In this document: positions 12,000 to 22,978 of the stretch, piece by piece | Layout of the letters: each line of letters starts with the position of its first letter | Position numbering within the stretch: position 1 is the first letter of the stretch | NCBI GenBank assembly: GCA_020310875.1 | Contig: CM035422.1 | Location: 56,940,406-57,004,405, forward strand | DNA from: Ceratopteris richardii | Lineage: Eukaryota; Streptophyta; Polypodiopsida; Polypodiales; Pteridaceae | Reading direction: 5' to 3' | Length of the DNA: 64,000 nt | Notes under the pieces: generated by a model | What the model saw: the letters and a program-made list of their open reading frames with translations, nothing else | Databases searched by the model: none | What the model was told of the DNA's origin: nothing | Position numbers and translations under genes: made by a program

Positions 12000-13012
12000 T
12001 GTTGGAGACTTCTTAATCTCCAAAGGTTTGATCTATACTGACTTAAGAACACTTCTATGTCAGTTATAAACCAAACTTTACACAAACAATGTTCTTCTTT
12101 ACCAAAACTTCAATCAACACTTCTCTGAGTGAAGAAGTGTTTACTTCAGAAAGTCTGCTTCAGGAATCAATTTTATTACCTGCATAAAACTTCAAATTTC
12201 TTCAAGTAAATGATGCACAAGTATTCGCAATACCTTTGCGCAATCATGTCAATCATTAGTTCTCAAAACTAATCACCAAAAGTTTAATTTGATCATTAAG
12301 ATCAAAGATATGTCAGAAAATGTCTCTCAGAAGTTGCGCCTTTGACATAGTCAACTTCTTAAGTTGATTTCTCCCAATCTGAAACCCGTTTTGCTAAATG
12401 CTTTTAGCCATAGCTTCCTTATCTTCTAACTTAAATTTTAAGTGCTCACTCATCAAAAACTTTACAGTATACACTCAGATCTGCTCAAAATACTGAGACG
12501 GAAAAGTGCGCTACTCTCAGACTTCAGTTTCCAAAGTTCACATATGAATGTTCCTATTGATCATTCTCACAACAGGAAAGGAATTAGATTCTGAAACTCT
12601 AGACATAGCTTCATTAGCTTCTCAATTAGATGTGTACAAAAGGATTTCTGATCCACGTGATCAGACAGAGAGCACTCAGAGAAAAACCCGTCGCTATTTT
12701 CTGGGAAAAAACTCTCTACACATCTTTCTGAAGTTTGTCATCTACAAATGACTTTTTCACATATTCCTTGTCATCATTAACTTATATATACATGACTTTA
12801 GACTCATCTCGTATCTATGACATTGCTCTTTATCATCCTAAAGGTTTACTATACTCAATTTACAAGATTCTTCACTTATATGTACATATGTGTACAAGAC
12901 ATCACCCTGAAATCTTCTTCACTTTCACAAGTGTTTTCCTTCACTTCATTCTGACCATAAATCTTCTTCAAGATCTCTATAATCACCAATTTGTGATTGG
13001 CTTGTTCCAACA
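12000..13012 (-). repeat. 3' LTR of Copia A1
   Basis: In the element's direction it begins TGTTGGAACAAGCC (at 13012) and ends TCTCCAACA (at 12000), with TG...CA ends. Length equals that of the 5' LTR at 17424-18436. A 9-bp inverted repeat (12116-12124 with 12133-12141, 8-nt loop) lies near its end. Confidence 0.95.
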
Positions 13013-13024
13013 GCTCCCCCTCAA
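13013..13024 (-). other. Polypurine tract of Copia A1
   Basis: Reads TTGAGGGGGAGC on the minus strand, directly upstream of the 3' LTR. It overlaps the stop codon (13021-13023) of the pol frame. Confidence 0.85.
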
Positions 13025-16000
13025 TCACTAATTGTGATTATTCCATTCTTCTTCACTCCTGCCATCTCCTTGAATCTCTGTAGCTTAGGTCCATCCAAGC
13101 TCTTTGTCATCATATCTGCCACTTGTTCTTTTGTTGGAGTGTACATAACTTCAATTTCTTTATCAAGTACCTTTTCCCTCAAGAAATGATACTGAATCTC
13201 TATGTGCTTAGTCCTGGCATGAAAAACAGGGTTAGCTGCCAAATACAAAGAACTCATATTATCTCCAAAAATAATTGGAGTACTATGATCAGTTTCAAAA
13301 CTCTTCATCAAGGTCTTCAACCATATCACTTCTTTTGCAGCTTCTACCATTCCCTTATACTCAGCTTCTGTGGATGATAAAGCAACTGTATGTTGCTTCC
13401 TTGAACACCAAGAAACTAGCTTATCTCCAACATAACAGAGATACCCATGAGTAGACCTTCTATCATCTGAGTCACCTGCCCAATCTGCATCACTAAACAC
13501 TTTAATTCTTGTGTCAGAAGTGAAACCATAATACAAACCTTCACTTAGGGTTCCTTTGATATATCTGAGTACCCTTTGGGCTGCAATCCAATGAGTCTTC
13601 TTTGGACAATGCATAAATTGTGACAACACACCTACTGCATATGATAAATCTGGCCTTGTTAAGGTAGCATAGATTAAACTACCTACCAAACTCTGATATT
13701 TCTTCATATCATTGAATTCTTCACCTCCATACCTGCTCAACTTATGATTTACCTCCAATGGTGTAGATGAGGTCTTGCAATCTTCCATGTTAAACTTGAC
13801 TAGAAGATTCTTCAAGTATCTTTCTTGTGAAACATATACTCCATGTTGAGTATACACAATCTGCATTCCTAGAAAATAAGATAAGTTTCCCAAATCACTT
13901 ATCTTAAACTCCTTCTCTATTTGGTTTTTGAGTTCATTGATTCCTTGAGCATCTGTTCCTGTAACAATAATATCATCAACATAAATGCACATGTAAATGT
14001 ATCCATTTTCACTTGCCTTCACTAGCAAGCTACTATCTGCCTTTGATGATTGAAATCCACATTCATTCAAGAACTTGACCAATCTGTAATTCCAAGCTCT
14101 TGGGGCTTGCTTCAACCCATATAAAGCTCTCTTGAGCTTACACACATAATCTGATCCAATTGATTCCATGAAGCCTTCTGGTTGCTCCATGTATACTTCA
14201 TCTGCAATGTATCCATTTAAAAATGCATTTTTCACATCCAATTGTGATAATTTCCATCCCTTACAAGCAGCAATAGCAATCAATGTCCTAATTGTAGACA
14301 TCTTAGCAACAGGACTAAAGGTTTCATCATAATCTACCCCATAAGTTTGGGCATAACCTTTGACCACAAGTCTAGCCTTGTATCTAGACACCTTACCATC
14401 TGCAAACCTCTTTGTTTTATATACCCACTTGCATCCAATAACCTTCTGATTCTTTGGTCTTGGTACTAATTCCCAAGTTTCATTTTCAAGTAGAGCATCA
14501 TACTCTTCCTGCATTGCCTTCTCCCAATTCTGTTTACCTTTGGCTTCTTCATAAGTAGTTGGATCTTCTTCTGTCTTCACAATGTAAGCATAATCTTTTG
14601 TTGTTAGGAAAGATGTATCATAACTATACCTTATAGGTTCTTTCCTTTCCCTTGTAGATCTTCTGATTTCTGCACTTCTCGAAGTTTCAGCCTCATTTGA
14701 CTCTGGATCAAATCTTGGCCCTTCTTCTACATGATCCTGCAATCTACTTCTAGAGTCAACTTCATCAACAACTTCTTCACACACTCTTACTTTTGCCTTT
14801 CCTTTCCTTTGTATTTCTTCAACACCTGTATAATCATTTGGTGATCCTGTATACCATGTATTTTGCTCATCAAATGTCACATCTTTAGTAACAAGAAATT
14901 GCTTTGTGGATGGACTCCACAACCTGTAACCCATCTGTCTATCATCATATCCAATAAACACATACTTCTCTGCTTTTGGTTCTAGCTTATGTCTTAATTG
15001 TGAAGGAACATAAGCATATGCAATACATCCAAATACCTTACAATGATCAAGGGTAGGTTTCTTACCCCACCATGCTTCATAAGGAGTTCCTCCATCAAAA
15101 GCTTTGCAAGGCAACCTATTCACAAGGTATGTTGCAGTGTTAATAGCTTCTGCCCATAAGTAATTTGGACAATTCTTTTCCTTCATCATGGCTCTTGCAA
15201 ATTCTACAAGAGTCCTATTTCTCCTTTCTGCTACTCCATTCTGTTGAGGGGAGTACCTACAAGTTACTTCTCTTTTTATACCTGCATTCCACAAATAATC
15301 ATCAAACTCTTTAGAGAAATACTCTCCCCCTCCATCTGATCTTAACCTTTTGAGCTTTTGCCCTGTGATCCTTTCTGCATAGGCATGAAAATGTTTGAAT
15401 GTCTTGAAAACTTTTGATTTATCCTTGATTACATACAAAGTAATCCACCTGGTTGCATCATCAACAAACAACACATAATATCTGGATCCATTTATGCTAT
15501 AGTCCCTTGAGGGACCCCATACATCTGTATGAACGAATTCAAGCATATTTGAATGCTTGTACCCTGATTTGTTGTAAGAACCTTTATGTGCTTTACCTAA
15601 TTGACAAGCTTCACACTTGTACACCATATGTTGCCCTTCAATATTTGGCAATCCAAGCACCACCTGATTCTTTGACATTTCTTTTATAGCTCTCTCATTG
15701 AAATGACCTAGCCTTTTATGCCATAGGTCTAATTCAGATACCTTTTGACTTCCATAGGTAAATAATGCATGTCCCACATTACCTTGGACTTTGAGAGTGA
15801 ACAATCTTCCTTCCTTTTTTCCTGCAATTATGTTTCTATATCCCTGATTTGGATCTTGCACATAAACACCATCATTTGTGAATCTTACCTCATATCCTTT
15901 CTCCACAATTTGCCCTACACTTATCAAATTTTTAGGAATAGTAGGAACATAAAGTACCTTGCTCAGAAGTGTACTTCCACTCTTTGTCTTCACTGATCCA

Positions 16001-17193
16001 ATGCTTTCCACTTTATGTTTGGTATTGTCACCTGTTTGAACTGTATGTCCATTCACCCTTGCTTCCATATCAGTCATCAAGGATAGATTCCCACTCAGAT
16101 GGTTGCTACACCCTGAGTCAATATAAAACACTCTTTGATCTTCTCCCATTGATTCATGAGTTGCATTCAAGATAAGAGTCATATCATCCTTTTGATCTGA
16201 TGCATAATTGTAATAATTGTTGTTGTAGGACTGAGATTGGAAGTTTCTTCCACCTCCTCTACCATATGATGTCCTACCACCTCTTCCTTTGAAGTTGCCT
16301 CTTTGGTTTCTGCCTCCTCTACCTCTTTGATTATAATTCTGATTATTACTTCCACCATTTTGATTGTTATACCAACAATCATTTGCCAAATGATTTGTTC
16401 TACCACAAATCCAACAAGCTTTAGCATTATCTTTGTTCTTACCTCCTCTTCCTTTACCTCTGAAATTCATCTTTCCCTTTGTGAAGTTAGCTTGATTTGA
16501 ATTCCCTTCATCATCATTCGATTGCTTTCCCTTGCCATTCTTTTTCTTGTCCTTAGAGTACATAGCTTGACTTGTACTTCTATCATTGTCTCCTTTAAGA
16601 TCCTGCTCAAAGGTTAGCATGTGTCCTAGCAATTGATTAAGATCAGGAGTAAAGTGATCAAGTGACAACTCTATGGACAATATGAAAGGCTTCCACTTCT
16701 CATCTCCTCTCAGACCTGTAAGTATTTGTCTTACCAACTTTTCCTCTTCAATGTCTTCATCCACTGCTCCCAAGCTATCTGCAATATCCTTCATCCTTGC
16801 CACATAATCTGAAATTGATTGTGAGCTCTTCTTCTTGAAGGTTGTGAACTCAGCCCATAGTGAGGACTTCCTTTACTTAGTTGTATTTTGGAAATGTTCT
16901 TCCAAGGCATTCCAAACATCTGTAGCACTTTCCAAACCTCTAATGTGAGGTAGAAGATAATCATTTACAGCCATGTAAATGATACTCCTTGCTTGAGCAT
17001 CCTTTCTCATCCAAGCCTTCAAGTTTGCAAGCTCTTCTCTAGTTGGAATACTAGGATCTGCAAATTCAGGTTTTTCTTCATCTCCTGTAATGAAGGCCAT
17101 CAAATCTTTACTCATGAGGTGTGCCTCCATCCTCATGGACCATGCTGGATAGTTCTCCCTATCTAGCTTATCAATCTGCAAGCTTTCTCCCAT
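13021..17193 (-). pseudogene. Copia A1 gag-pol polyprotein, one in-frame stop
   Basis: A single frame of about 1,390 codons. The likely start is ATG at 17191-17193 (MGESLQIDKLDRENYPAW), typical of Copia Gag. Order: Gag; zinc knuckle CWICGRTNHLANDC near 16370-16410 inside Arg/Gly-rich (RGG-like) sequence; protease with YIDSGCSNH (catalytic D near 16118); GAG-pre-integrase with HKRLGH and CEACQ; integrase with D (HTDVWGP, near 15515), D (RSDGGGEY, near 15335) and E (NGVAERRN, near 15225); RT with YVDD near 13970-13984; RNase H with SDADWAG near 13480. The only break seen is TAA at 16873-16875 in Gag, where Copia A2 has a sense codon. Integrase before RT defines Copia. Otherwise this is the best preserved Copia of the window. 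Confidence 0.92.
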
Positions 17194-17410
17194 CCTTGAC
17201 CTTCTGTATCTGCAATTACTATGGTTTATGAGGATAAAGTGTACCTTTAATGTGAGCCTTGTCCGTCTTGATTCTTTTCGAACTCGTGCTTTGAACTTCT
17301 GCAAGTTATCTTCAATAATTTGTCCTTGTCCTCCTTTGATTTGGAAGATCTCCAATATCTGCACCAGTCGGAACTTCAATTGTCTTTTCTTCTCTTGTAT
17401 TTCACCTTCA

Positions 17411-17422
17411 GCTCTGATACCA
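17411..17422 (-). other. Primer binding site of Copia A1 (tRNA-iMet type)
   Basis: TGGTATCAGAGC on the minus strand, one base downstream of the 5' LTR. This is the standard Copia site complementary to the 3' end of initiator methionine tRNA. Confidence 0.93.
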
Positions 17423-17423
17423 C

Positions 17424-18436
17424 TGTTGGAGACTTCTTAATCTCCAAAGGTTTGATCTATACTGACTTAAGAACACTTCTATGTCAGTTATAAACCAAAC
17501 TTTACACAAACAATGTTCTTCTTTACCAAAACTTCAATCAACACTTCTCTGAGTGAAGAAGTGTTTACTTCAGAAAGTCTGCTTCAGGAATCAATTTTAT
17601 TACCTGCATAAAACTTCAAATTTCTTCAAGTAAATGATGCACAAGTATTTGCAATACCTTTGCGCAATCATGTCAATCATTAGTTCTCAAAACTAATCAC
17701 CAAAAGTTTAATTTGATCATTAAGATCAAAGATATGTCAGAAAATGTCTCTCAGAAGTTGCGCCTTTGACATAGTCAACTTCTTAAGTTGATTTCTCCCA
17801 ATCTGAACCCTGTTTTGCTAAATGCTTTTAGCCATAGCTTCCTTATCTTCTAACTTAAATTTTAAGTGCTCACTCATCAAAAACTTTACAGTATACACTC
17901 AGATCTGCTCAAAATACTGAGACGGAAAAGTGCGCTACTCTCAGACTTCAGTTTCCAAAGTTCACATATGAATGTTCCTATTGATCATTCTCACAACAGG
18001 AAAGGAATTAGATTCTGAAACTCTAGACATAGCTTCATTAGCTTCTCAATTAGATGTGTACAAAAGGATTTCTAATCCACGTGATCAGACAGAGAGCACT
18101 CAGAGAAAAACCCGTCGCTATTTTCTGGGAAAAAACTCTCTACACATCTTTCTGAAGTTTGTCATCTACAAATGACTTTTTCACATATTCCTTGTCATCA
18201 TTAACTTATATATACATGACTTTAGACTCATCTCGTATCTATGACATTGCTCTTTATCATCCTAAAGGTTTACTATACTCAATTTACAAGATTCTTCACT
18301 TATATGTACATATGTGTACAAGACATCACCCTGAAATCTTCTTCACTTTCACAAGTGTTTTCCTTCACTTCATTCTGACCATAAATCTTCTTCAAGATCT
18401 CTATAATCACCAATTTGTGATTGGCTTGTTCCAACA
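17424..18436 (-). repeat. 5' LTR of Copia A1
   Basis: 1,013 bp, TG...CA ends, nearly identical to the copy at 12000-13012. It should hold the promoter of the element. The open frame that crosses from this LTR into E1 extra-ORF sequence at 18437 is accidental. Confidence 0.95.
18206..18214 (-). promoter_or_regulatory. TATA box of Copia A1 5' LTR
   Basis: TATATATAA on the minus strand, about 220 bp into the LTR and about 85 bp after the near-palindrome TGTACACATATGTACA at 18304-18319. The equivalent site in Copia X reads TATAAATA. Confidence 0.5.
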
Positions 18437-20720
18437 CGTACAACCCTTCACTATCAGATTACCAAGACACAGCACTGATGGACCGAATTTGGTGTTCCCA
18501 CCTGTACCAATCGACCTAGAGTTTCCTCACGGATTCACATTAGAAGACCTAACTGATGAGGAGGTAGCCAGAATAATCGAAGCTATTAACGCGGAAGTCG
18601 AGGCAGAGCAAGCTAGTGGACAACAAACTGCTACAGACCAACCCCATCCCAGACAACCAGAGGTCGTCGATGTGGAGGGCGAAGAAGAAGAAGAACAAGA
18701 GGAGGAACATAATGGACAATCCGAGGAAGAAGAGCAGGAATATGATCAGGAAGCTCTACAAGTACTTGAGGGTGCTCCACCTTATACGAAGGAATTGAAA
18801 AAGCTCTATGATACCATCAACAGGGTTCAAGAGCAACATAGACTGTCCCTTGCAGCAGGAAAAGCTCTCATGAACCAAATCCTTGAGGAGGAAGGAGTAG
18901 ACGAGCAATACCGCGCCACACTTGATATGATATCTGATGCTTTAGGAGTACCTGAGACGGTGCATACCGCCCTTGCACAATCACGCAGAACGGAACGAAG
19001 ATATGGCAGGCGCCCCCCACGATCAGGAAAACAGATGAATGTATTAGTATCAGAACCACAAGGAACATCCACCACCATGGGCACTGCACACACCGTTCAT
19101 GATACTGAGGAAACCCATACATCAAGTGCACCTCCGTCACCCCCTTTGCCACCCCTGCCTCCAACTCCACCACATTTGCCTCCCACTACCAGTGTAACCA
19201 CTACTGTCACCGCCTCCGAGTCCACTACCCATACCGAAGCACAGACCGTCAGTCAACCCACACAACCCACACATCCTATCTCCACCTCTCTTGTCTATAC
19301 GGCCGCAGACACAGTAATTCTAACTGCAGCCACGGAAATCCCCGTTCCCTCGATCACACTTCCTGGCAGTTCGTATTCACAATTGCACACACCACTGTAC
19401 ACTTTCACCACTATCACCGCACCCACAATTCCAATATTCACAATCACTCCCACTATTGCATCCACTGTTGATTTTATGGACATATCACCCACCTCTGCAC
19501 CTCTCCCTCCCCCCATACACCCACCATCTCCCATTCCCCCACCTCCCACTTCACCATTTTCTAGCACCGCATCCACACTCCCATTCCCCTTCCCCTTCCC
19601 TTCTGCATTCAACACCCTTCCCGCACCCACCCCTATTAACAATGTGTTTAATAATATGTATCAGTGTATGTCGCAACTACAACAGCACTACCAACATCTG
19701 GATAACCAACATACGAGACTCTTCAGAAGCCATGAAGAACTACAGAAACAAAACGGGGAAAACTTGGAAGCAGCCATGGAGGGTTCCCCACAGGAAATTG
19801 ACCCAGATAGATTCAAGGCCATACCCTCAGCGAATATGCAAATTGTGTTGGAAACCCATGCCGACCTCCTGGAAGCCCATGCAGCATTAGAAAGAGAAAG
19901 AGATGACCTATTAAAGCAGCTGGCAACCCAGCATGAGTCACCAAGCAAAGTCACAACCACAGTTGATACGTCTGAAGAAGTCGAAAAACTCAGAGCAGAA
20001 TTAGAAGAATTACAAAGTAAATTCATGCAATACGAGCGTCAACCCTCTCCCCTTGTAGATCCCGAGCCTGAAGACTTAGTGCCAATTGAAATAGAGGAAA
20101 CCTTCGAAGACCCATACGTTCCCATGCCTGCACCAGGGGGCAAGCAAACAGAAGAGGGCATGGACACCATCGAGATCAAGGCTCCTGAATGGATGCAGAG
20201 GTTAGAGAAAGTGGCCACAACCCATGATGACAGAGTGGCAGTTCAGATAGCGTCTATGTCACGTTTGGAAGAGGTAGTCATAAAATCGGATTACTTTAGA
20301 AACCTCTCCCATCATAGGTGGATCGGCACATCCGATGATTTGTATGTTCCTTTCTGTGTCTTAATGGCGGATTACAATGCTGAAATCAAGCACCACACCT
20401 CAAAAGAACCAACCTCGGCTACACAGTTTGCACCGGACGACATCCCAGCAAGTGCCAAGCAGGGAAATATACACCAACCTACGTGGAGGATTCGTCTGCT
20501 GGAAACCTACCCTGAGATGGTAAGGACATGGAATAACATGCCTTTGTATATCAAATACAACCCATGCTACTGCCCTGTATTTCGAAGAAGGTCGTGGCTA
20601 GAATACACAAAAACTGTGCTAACAACCAAAGGATGTGAGAAATGGCTCAATTATGTCTACTTAGCACCACCTAAAGGCCAACCTACCATAGGATACATGA
20701 TTTCGACGATTCGGCACTAG
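18437..20720 (+). pseudogene. E1 extra ORF, central part
   Basis: Continues the extra ORF after the Copia A1 insertion and stays open for about 760 codons. In order: a short globular start (PRHSTDGPNLVFPPVPIDLEF), an acidic Glu-rich run near 18670-18750, a Pro/Thr/Ser-rich region near 19120-19640, a helical heptad-like coiled-coil region near 19650-20040, then a conserved globular block (EAPEWMQRLEKV-like to YMISTIRH, about 20180-20717). The last block is closely matched by Gypsy F (52037-52630). The frame ends at TAG 20718-20720, which is found at the same place in F. No catalytic motif recognised. The acidic, proline-rich and coiled-coil layout suggests a structural or adaptor protein, which is inference. 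Confidence 0.68.
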
Positions 20721-21250
20721 GGGGTCCGGTTCAAAAATGTACCAGATGTCATGGCCCAAATGTGCCTTAAAATTTTTGAACTCATGTTGGTCACCTTCAC
20801 AGTCTTCAAGAATGTCAAGGAACCTCATCTGTCAGCTCTGGGATTTAATGAAGGTAATCAGGACCTTGTCTACGACATGAGCACCACACCATCTATTAAT
20901 GTTGTATATGCATGGCATGCGCGTATAAAGTATCTACCAGCCTGCTTCAAACAGACGTTTGAAGAAATGTTTGTCACAAGATTCTGGGAATATCATTCAG
21001 AGATATTCATTCCCAGACCATCACATTTATTGCAGTTGTTTGCTGTGGAACAAGCTCTCCATTCAAAAAAGTTACGTATACCACATCCAGAGGTTCCCGG
21101 GCCAGTAGATTGGGATGCTCTACTCACGGACTTGGCCAAAGGGTTGAGAATTGCAGAACATCACTTAGCACAAGATGTTGTAGAATACTACATCCAACGA
21201 CCCACCCAACAAGGGTCTGTCAGAGACGACAGACGCGAGAGAGGGGGGGG
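20721..21250 (+). CDS. E1 extra ORF, C-terminal part after conserved TAG
   Basis: Directly after the TAG the same frame stays open: VRFKNVP, then a possible start at 20751 (MAQMCLKIFELML), FKNVKEPHLSALGFNEGNQ, YAWHARIKYLP, FWEYHSEIFIPRPSHLLQLFAVEQALHS and VEYYIQRPTQQGSVRDDR, running into the polypurine tract and the LTR. Gypsy F has the same protein (51508-52036) with most residues kept. Either the two halves are one protein made by stop-codon readthrough, or separate proteins, or both copies descend from one already broken parent. Function unknown. Confidence 0.6.
21237..21250 (+). other. Polypurine tract of Gypsy E1
   Basis: GAGAGAGGGGGGGG directly before the LTR start TGTTGG. It overlaps the end of the extra ORF. 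Gypsy F and G have the same kind of G-run at this position. Confidence 0.85.
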
Positions 21251-21955
21251 TGTTGGAACTGAAGGACTCACAAGGCAAGGAAGCTTACGAAGGGAGTCAG
21301 AGAGAAGAGAAAGCACAAGCAGACAGAGTAGTCAACAACGATCTGGCAAGTAGGCCAATATTTTTTCAGCACACTAAAGCATATCAAAGAGGTGGACACA
21401 CAAGGAGAAGGAGCAAGTAGGGAGCTCGAAGATATGTATGACAAATCGTTAGAAGAAATCCCTACAACAATAGTGATTTTCATCACTAAAAGCCATTGTA
21501 GATACCATTTCATATTTTGTAGCTCCATTTTGTGCAAGCCAAGGAGTCCTTGAGCTTAAGGAGCATTCGAAGTAGCTACCTACCAATTTTCATAATTTTT
21601 AGACTTCGTTTGAGTCTTCAAATAGGCCCTAGAACCTAATTTTTAACTAGGCCGGACACTAGGTCTGGATACGGCCAAAACCTAGTAAAAAACTATAAAT
21701 AGAGCTAGAGAGCTCATTTTTGGGGGTAGCTTGTAATTGATCTAAACTTGTATGAGCATTTTGGAAGTAATCTAAAGAACTCCATTGCTTCTCACTCTTT
21801 GTCTTACCGTGTGTGCACGTGTGTGTGTATGTGTGTGCATGCTAGTGTGCTTCTCACTCACGCACTTGTGCCTTCACTTGCTCGAGGTCTTCATACCATC
21901 CTCACGTCTTCCCGGATTGACAGTAAAGGAGGTGCTACTCATCACTGAGCTACAA
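21251..21955 (+). repeat. 3' LTR of Gypsy E1 (705 bp)
   Basis: Begins TGTTGGAACTGAAGG and ends GAGCTACA. It aligns throughout with the LTR of Gypsy F (50803-51507, same length) and, more distantly, with those of E2 and G. A TG-rich tract near 21812-21850 is shared by all four. E2 sequence starts right after it. Confidence 0.9.
21694..21702 (+). promoter_or_regulatory. TATA box of Gypsy E1 LTR
   Basis: TATAAATAG, 443 bp into the LTR. The same element lies at the corresponding place in the LTRs of F (51056-51064, minus), G (53512-53520, minus) and E2 (34297-34305, minus). Confidence 0.7.
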
Positions 21956-22978
21956 CAAGGCATAAAGAGGCTTAGCTATAATTGCATACATGTGAATAAA
22001 CCTACGGTAATATCCACAATGGCCCATGAAGGCTTGTACCTCTTTAGCATTCCTTGGCCTCCGCAACTCCGCTATGGCTTTTACCTTGTCCTCATCTGTT
22101 GATATTCCGTTCTTAGAGACAATGTGACCTAAGATTTTTACCTTGACGTACCATGAACATACACTTCTCTGGGTTCAGACACACTCGATATTCTCTACAC
22201 TTGTTGAAGATTTGTCTGAGCTCAGGGATGTGGTATCTTTGCTCTTGGGAATGAGCACATAAATCATCCACATATACTTCTAAGCTCTTTCGCAAGAACT
22301 CTTTGAAGACATGGCACATGAGCCGTTGAAAGGTTGCAGGTGCATTGGTGAGGCCAAATGGCATCACCTGAAATGCAAAGATCCCCCACTCTGTGGCAAA
22401 AGTTGTTTTATGTTGATCTTCTAGGGCAATGGCTACTTGATTGTAACCTGAAAATCCATCAAGGAAGCTATAAACTTCCTTGCCTGCAACACGCTCCAAT
22501 AAATGATCAGTGATTGGGAGCGGATAAGTATCTCTTACTATGGCAGCATTAACTTTTTTAACGTTAATACATACACGTAACTTTTCGTTCTTTTTGGGCA
22601 CCACTACAATGGGGGATACCCATTCAGTATGCTCGATCTCATAAATAAATCCAGCTTCAATCAACCTATCGATTTCTTCTTTTATTTTAGCTGCATAAGT
22701 GTCATTATATGTGTAGGGCTTATTTTTGGTGGGCTTGGCATCTGCTATCATGGGGATCGTATGAGAACAAATTTTCGGATCTACTCCCTTCAAGTCTCTA
22801 TAGTGCCATGCAAACACATCCCTGTATTCCCTTAATAACGCTACCAACTCTACTTCCTCTTCTTTACTTAGGTCATCTCCTATGTATGTACATCTCTCTT
22901 CGTTCTCTTTAATGGTGACTACGACTTTTTTGGTCTTTTCTTTGTTATCATACGCTTCTCCTGTGGTGGCCTCTCTCT
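21956..22978 (-). pseudogene. E2 reverse transcriptase fragment
   Basis: The N-terminal two thirds of RT, reading from ALLREYRDVFAW (near 22840) through IEHTEWVSPIVVVPKKN, FLDGFSGYNQ, MPFGLTNAPATF, catalytic YVDD (near 22260-22280) and CREYRVCLNPEKC. An extra T near 22135-22140 shifts the frame, after which the GYYRRF block is visible in another frame up to the E1 insertion at 21955. The 5' end is cut by the Copia A2 insertion at 22978, and the matching gag-protease part resumes at 29803. Confidence 0.87.
22974..22978. repeat. Target-site duplication of Copia A2 (TCTCT)
   Basis: TCTCT at 22974-22978 and at 29798-29802 flanks Copia A2. Gypsy G has a single uninterrupted GGCCTCTCTCTTAGGC at the matching pol position. 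Confidence 0.95.

Larger units (their letters stand above)
12000..18436 (-). mobile_element. Copia A1, complete and recent insertion
   Basis: Full-length Ty1/copia element, 6,437 bp, minus strand, with 1,013-bp LTRs at both ends, primer site, one long gag-pol frame, polypurine tract and exact 5-bp target duplication. Comparing the LTRs by eye I see four base differences (tattcgc/tatttgc; two in gaaacccg/gaaccctg; tctgat/tctaat), about 0.4%, so the insertion is young. It sits in the extra ORF of Gypsy E1. Only one stop codon breaks its coding frame. Confidence 0.95.
1655..21955 (+). mobile_element. Gypsy element E1 (5' end outside, split by Copia X and A1)
   Basis: A very long Ty3/gypsy element on the + strand. 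Order: gag, retropepsin 1, RT, RNase H, two H2C2 zinc modules, integrase, retropepsin 2 and WVPK tail (to 10736), a ~210 bp spacer, an extra ORF (10948-21250, interrupted by Copia A1 at 12000-18436), polypurine tract and 3' LTR (21251-21955). RT before integrase makes it Gypsy rather than Copia, and no chromodomain is seen, so it is not a chromovirus. The right flank is pol of Gypsy E2 on the opposite strand; ACAAG (21956-21960) is the candidate target duplication. The coding region carries many lesions. Confidence 0.9.

Noticed and set aside
18159-18440. A long ORF that starts inside the Copia A1 LTR and runs into the E1 extra ORF
   Set aside because: The first 90 or so codons are LTR sequence also found at 12735-13012; the fusion is a by-product of the insertion. 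Only the part from 18437 is kept as extra ORF.
10948-21250. Envelope gene
   Set aside because: No signal peptide, hydrophobic transmembrane stretch or glycoprotein-like layout is visible; the protein is acidic, Pro/Thr-rich and coiled-coil.
10948-21250. Purifying selection on the extra ORF from its few lesions
   Set aside because: About three lesions in 3.9 kb against eight in 9 kb of pol is not a clear difference.
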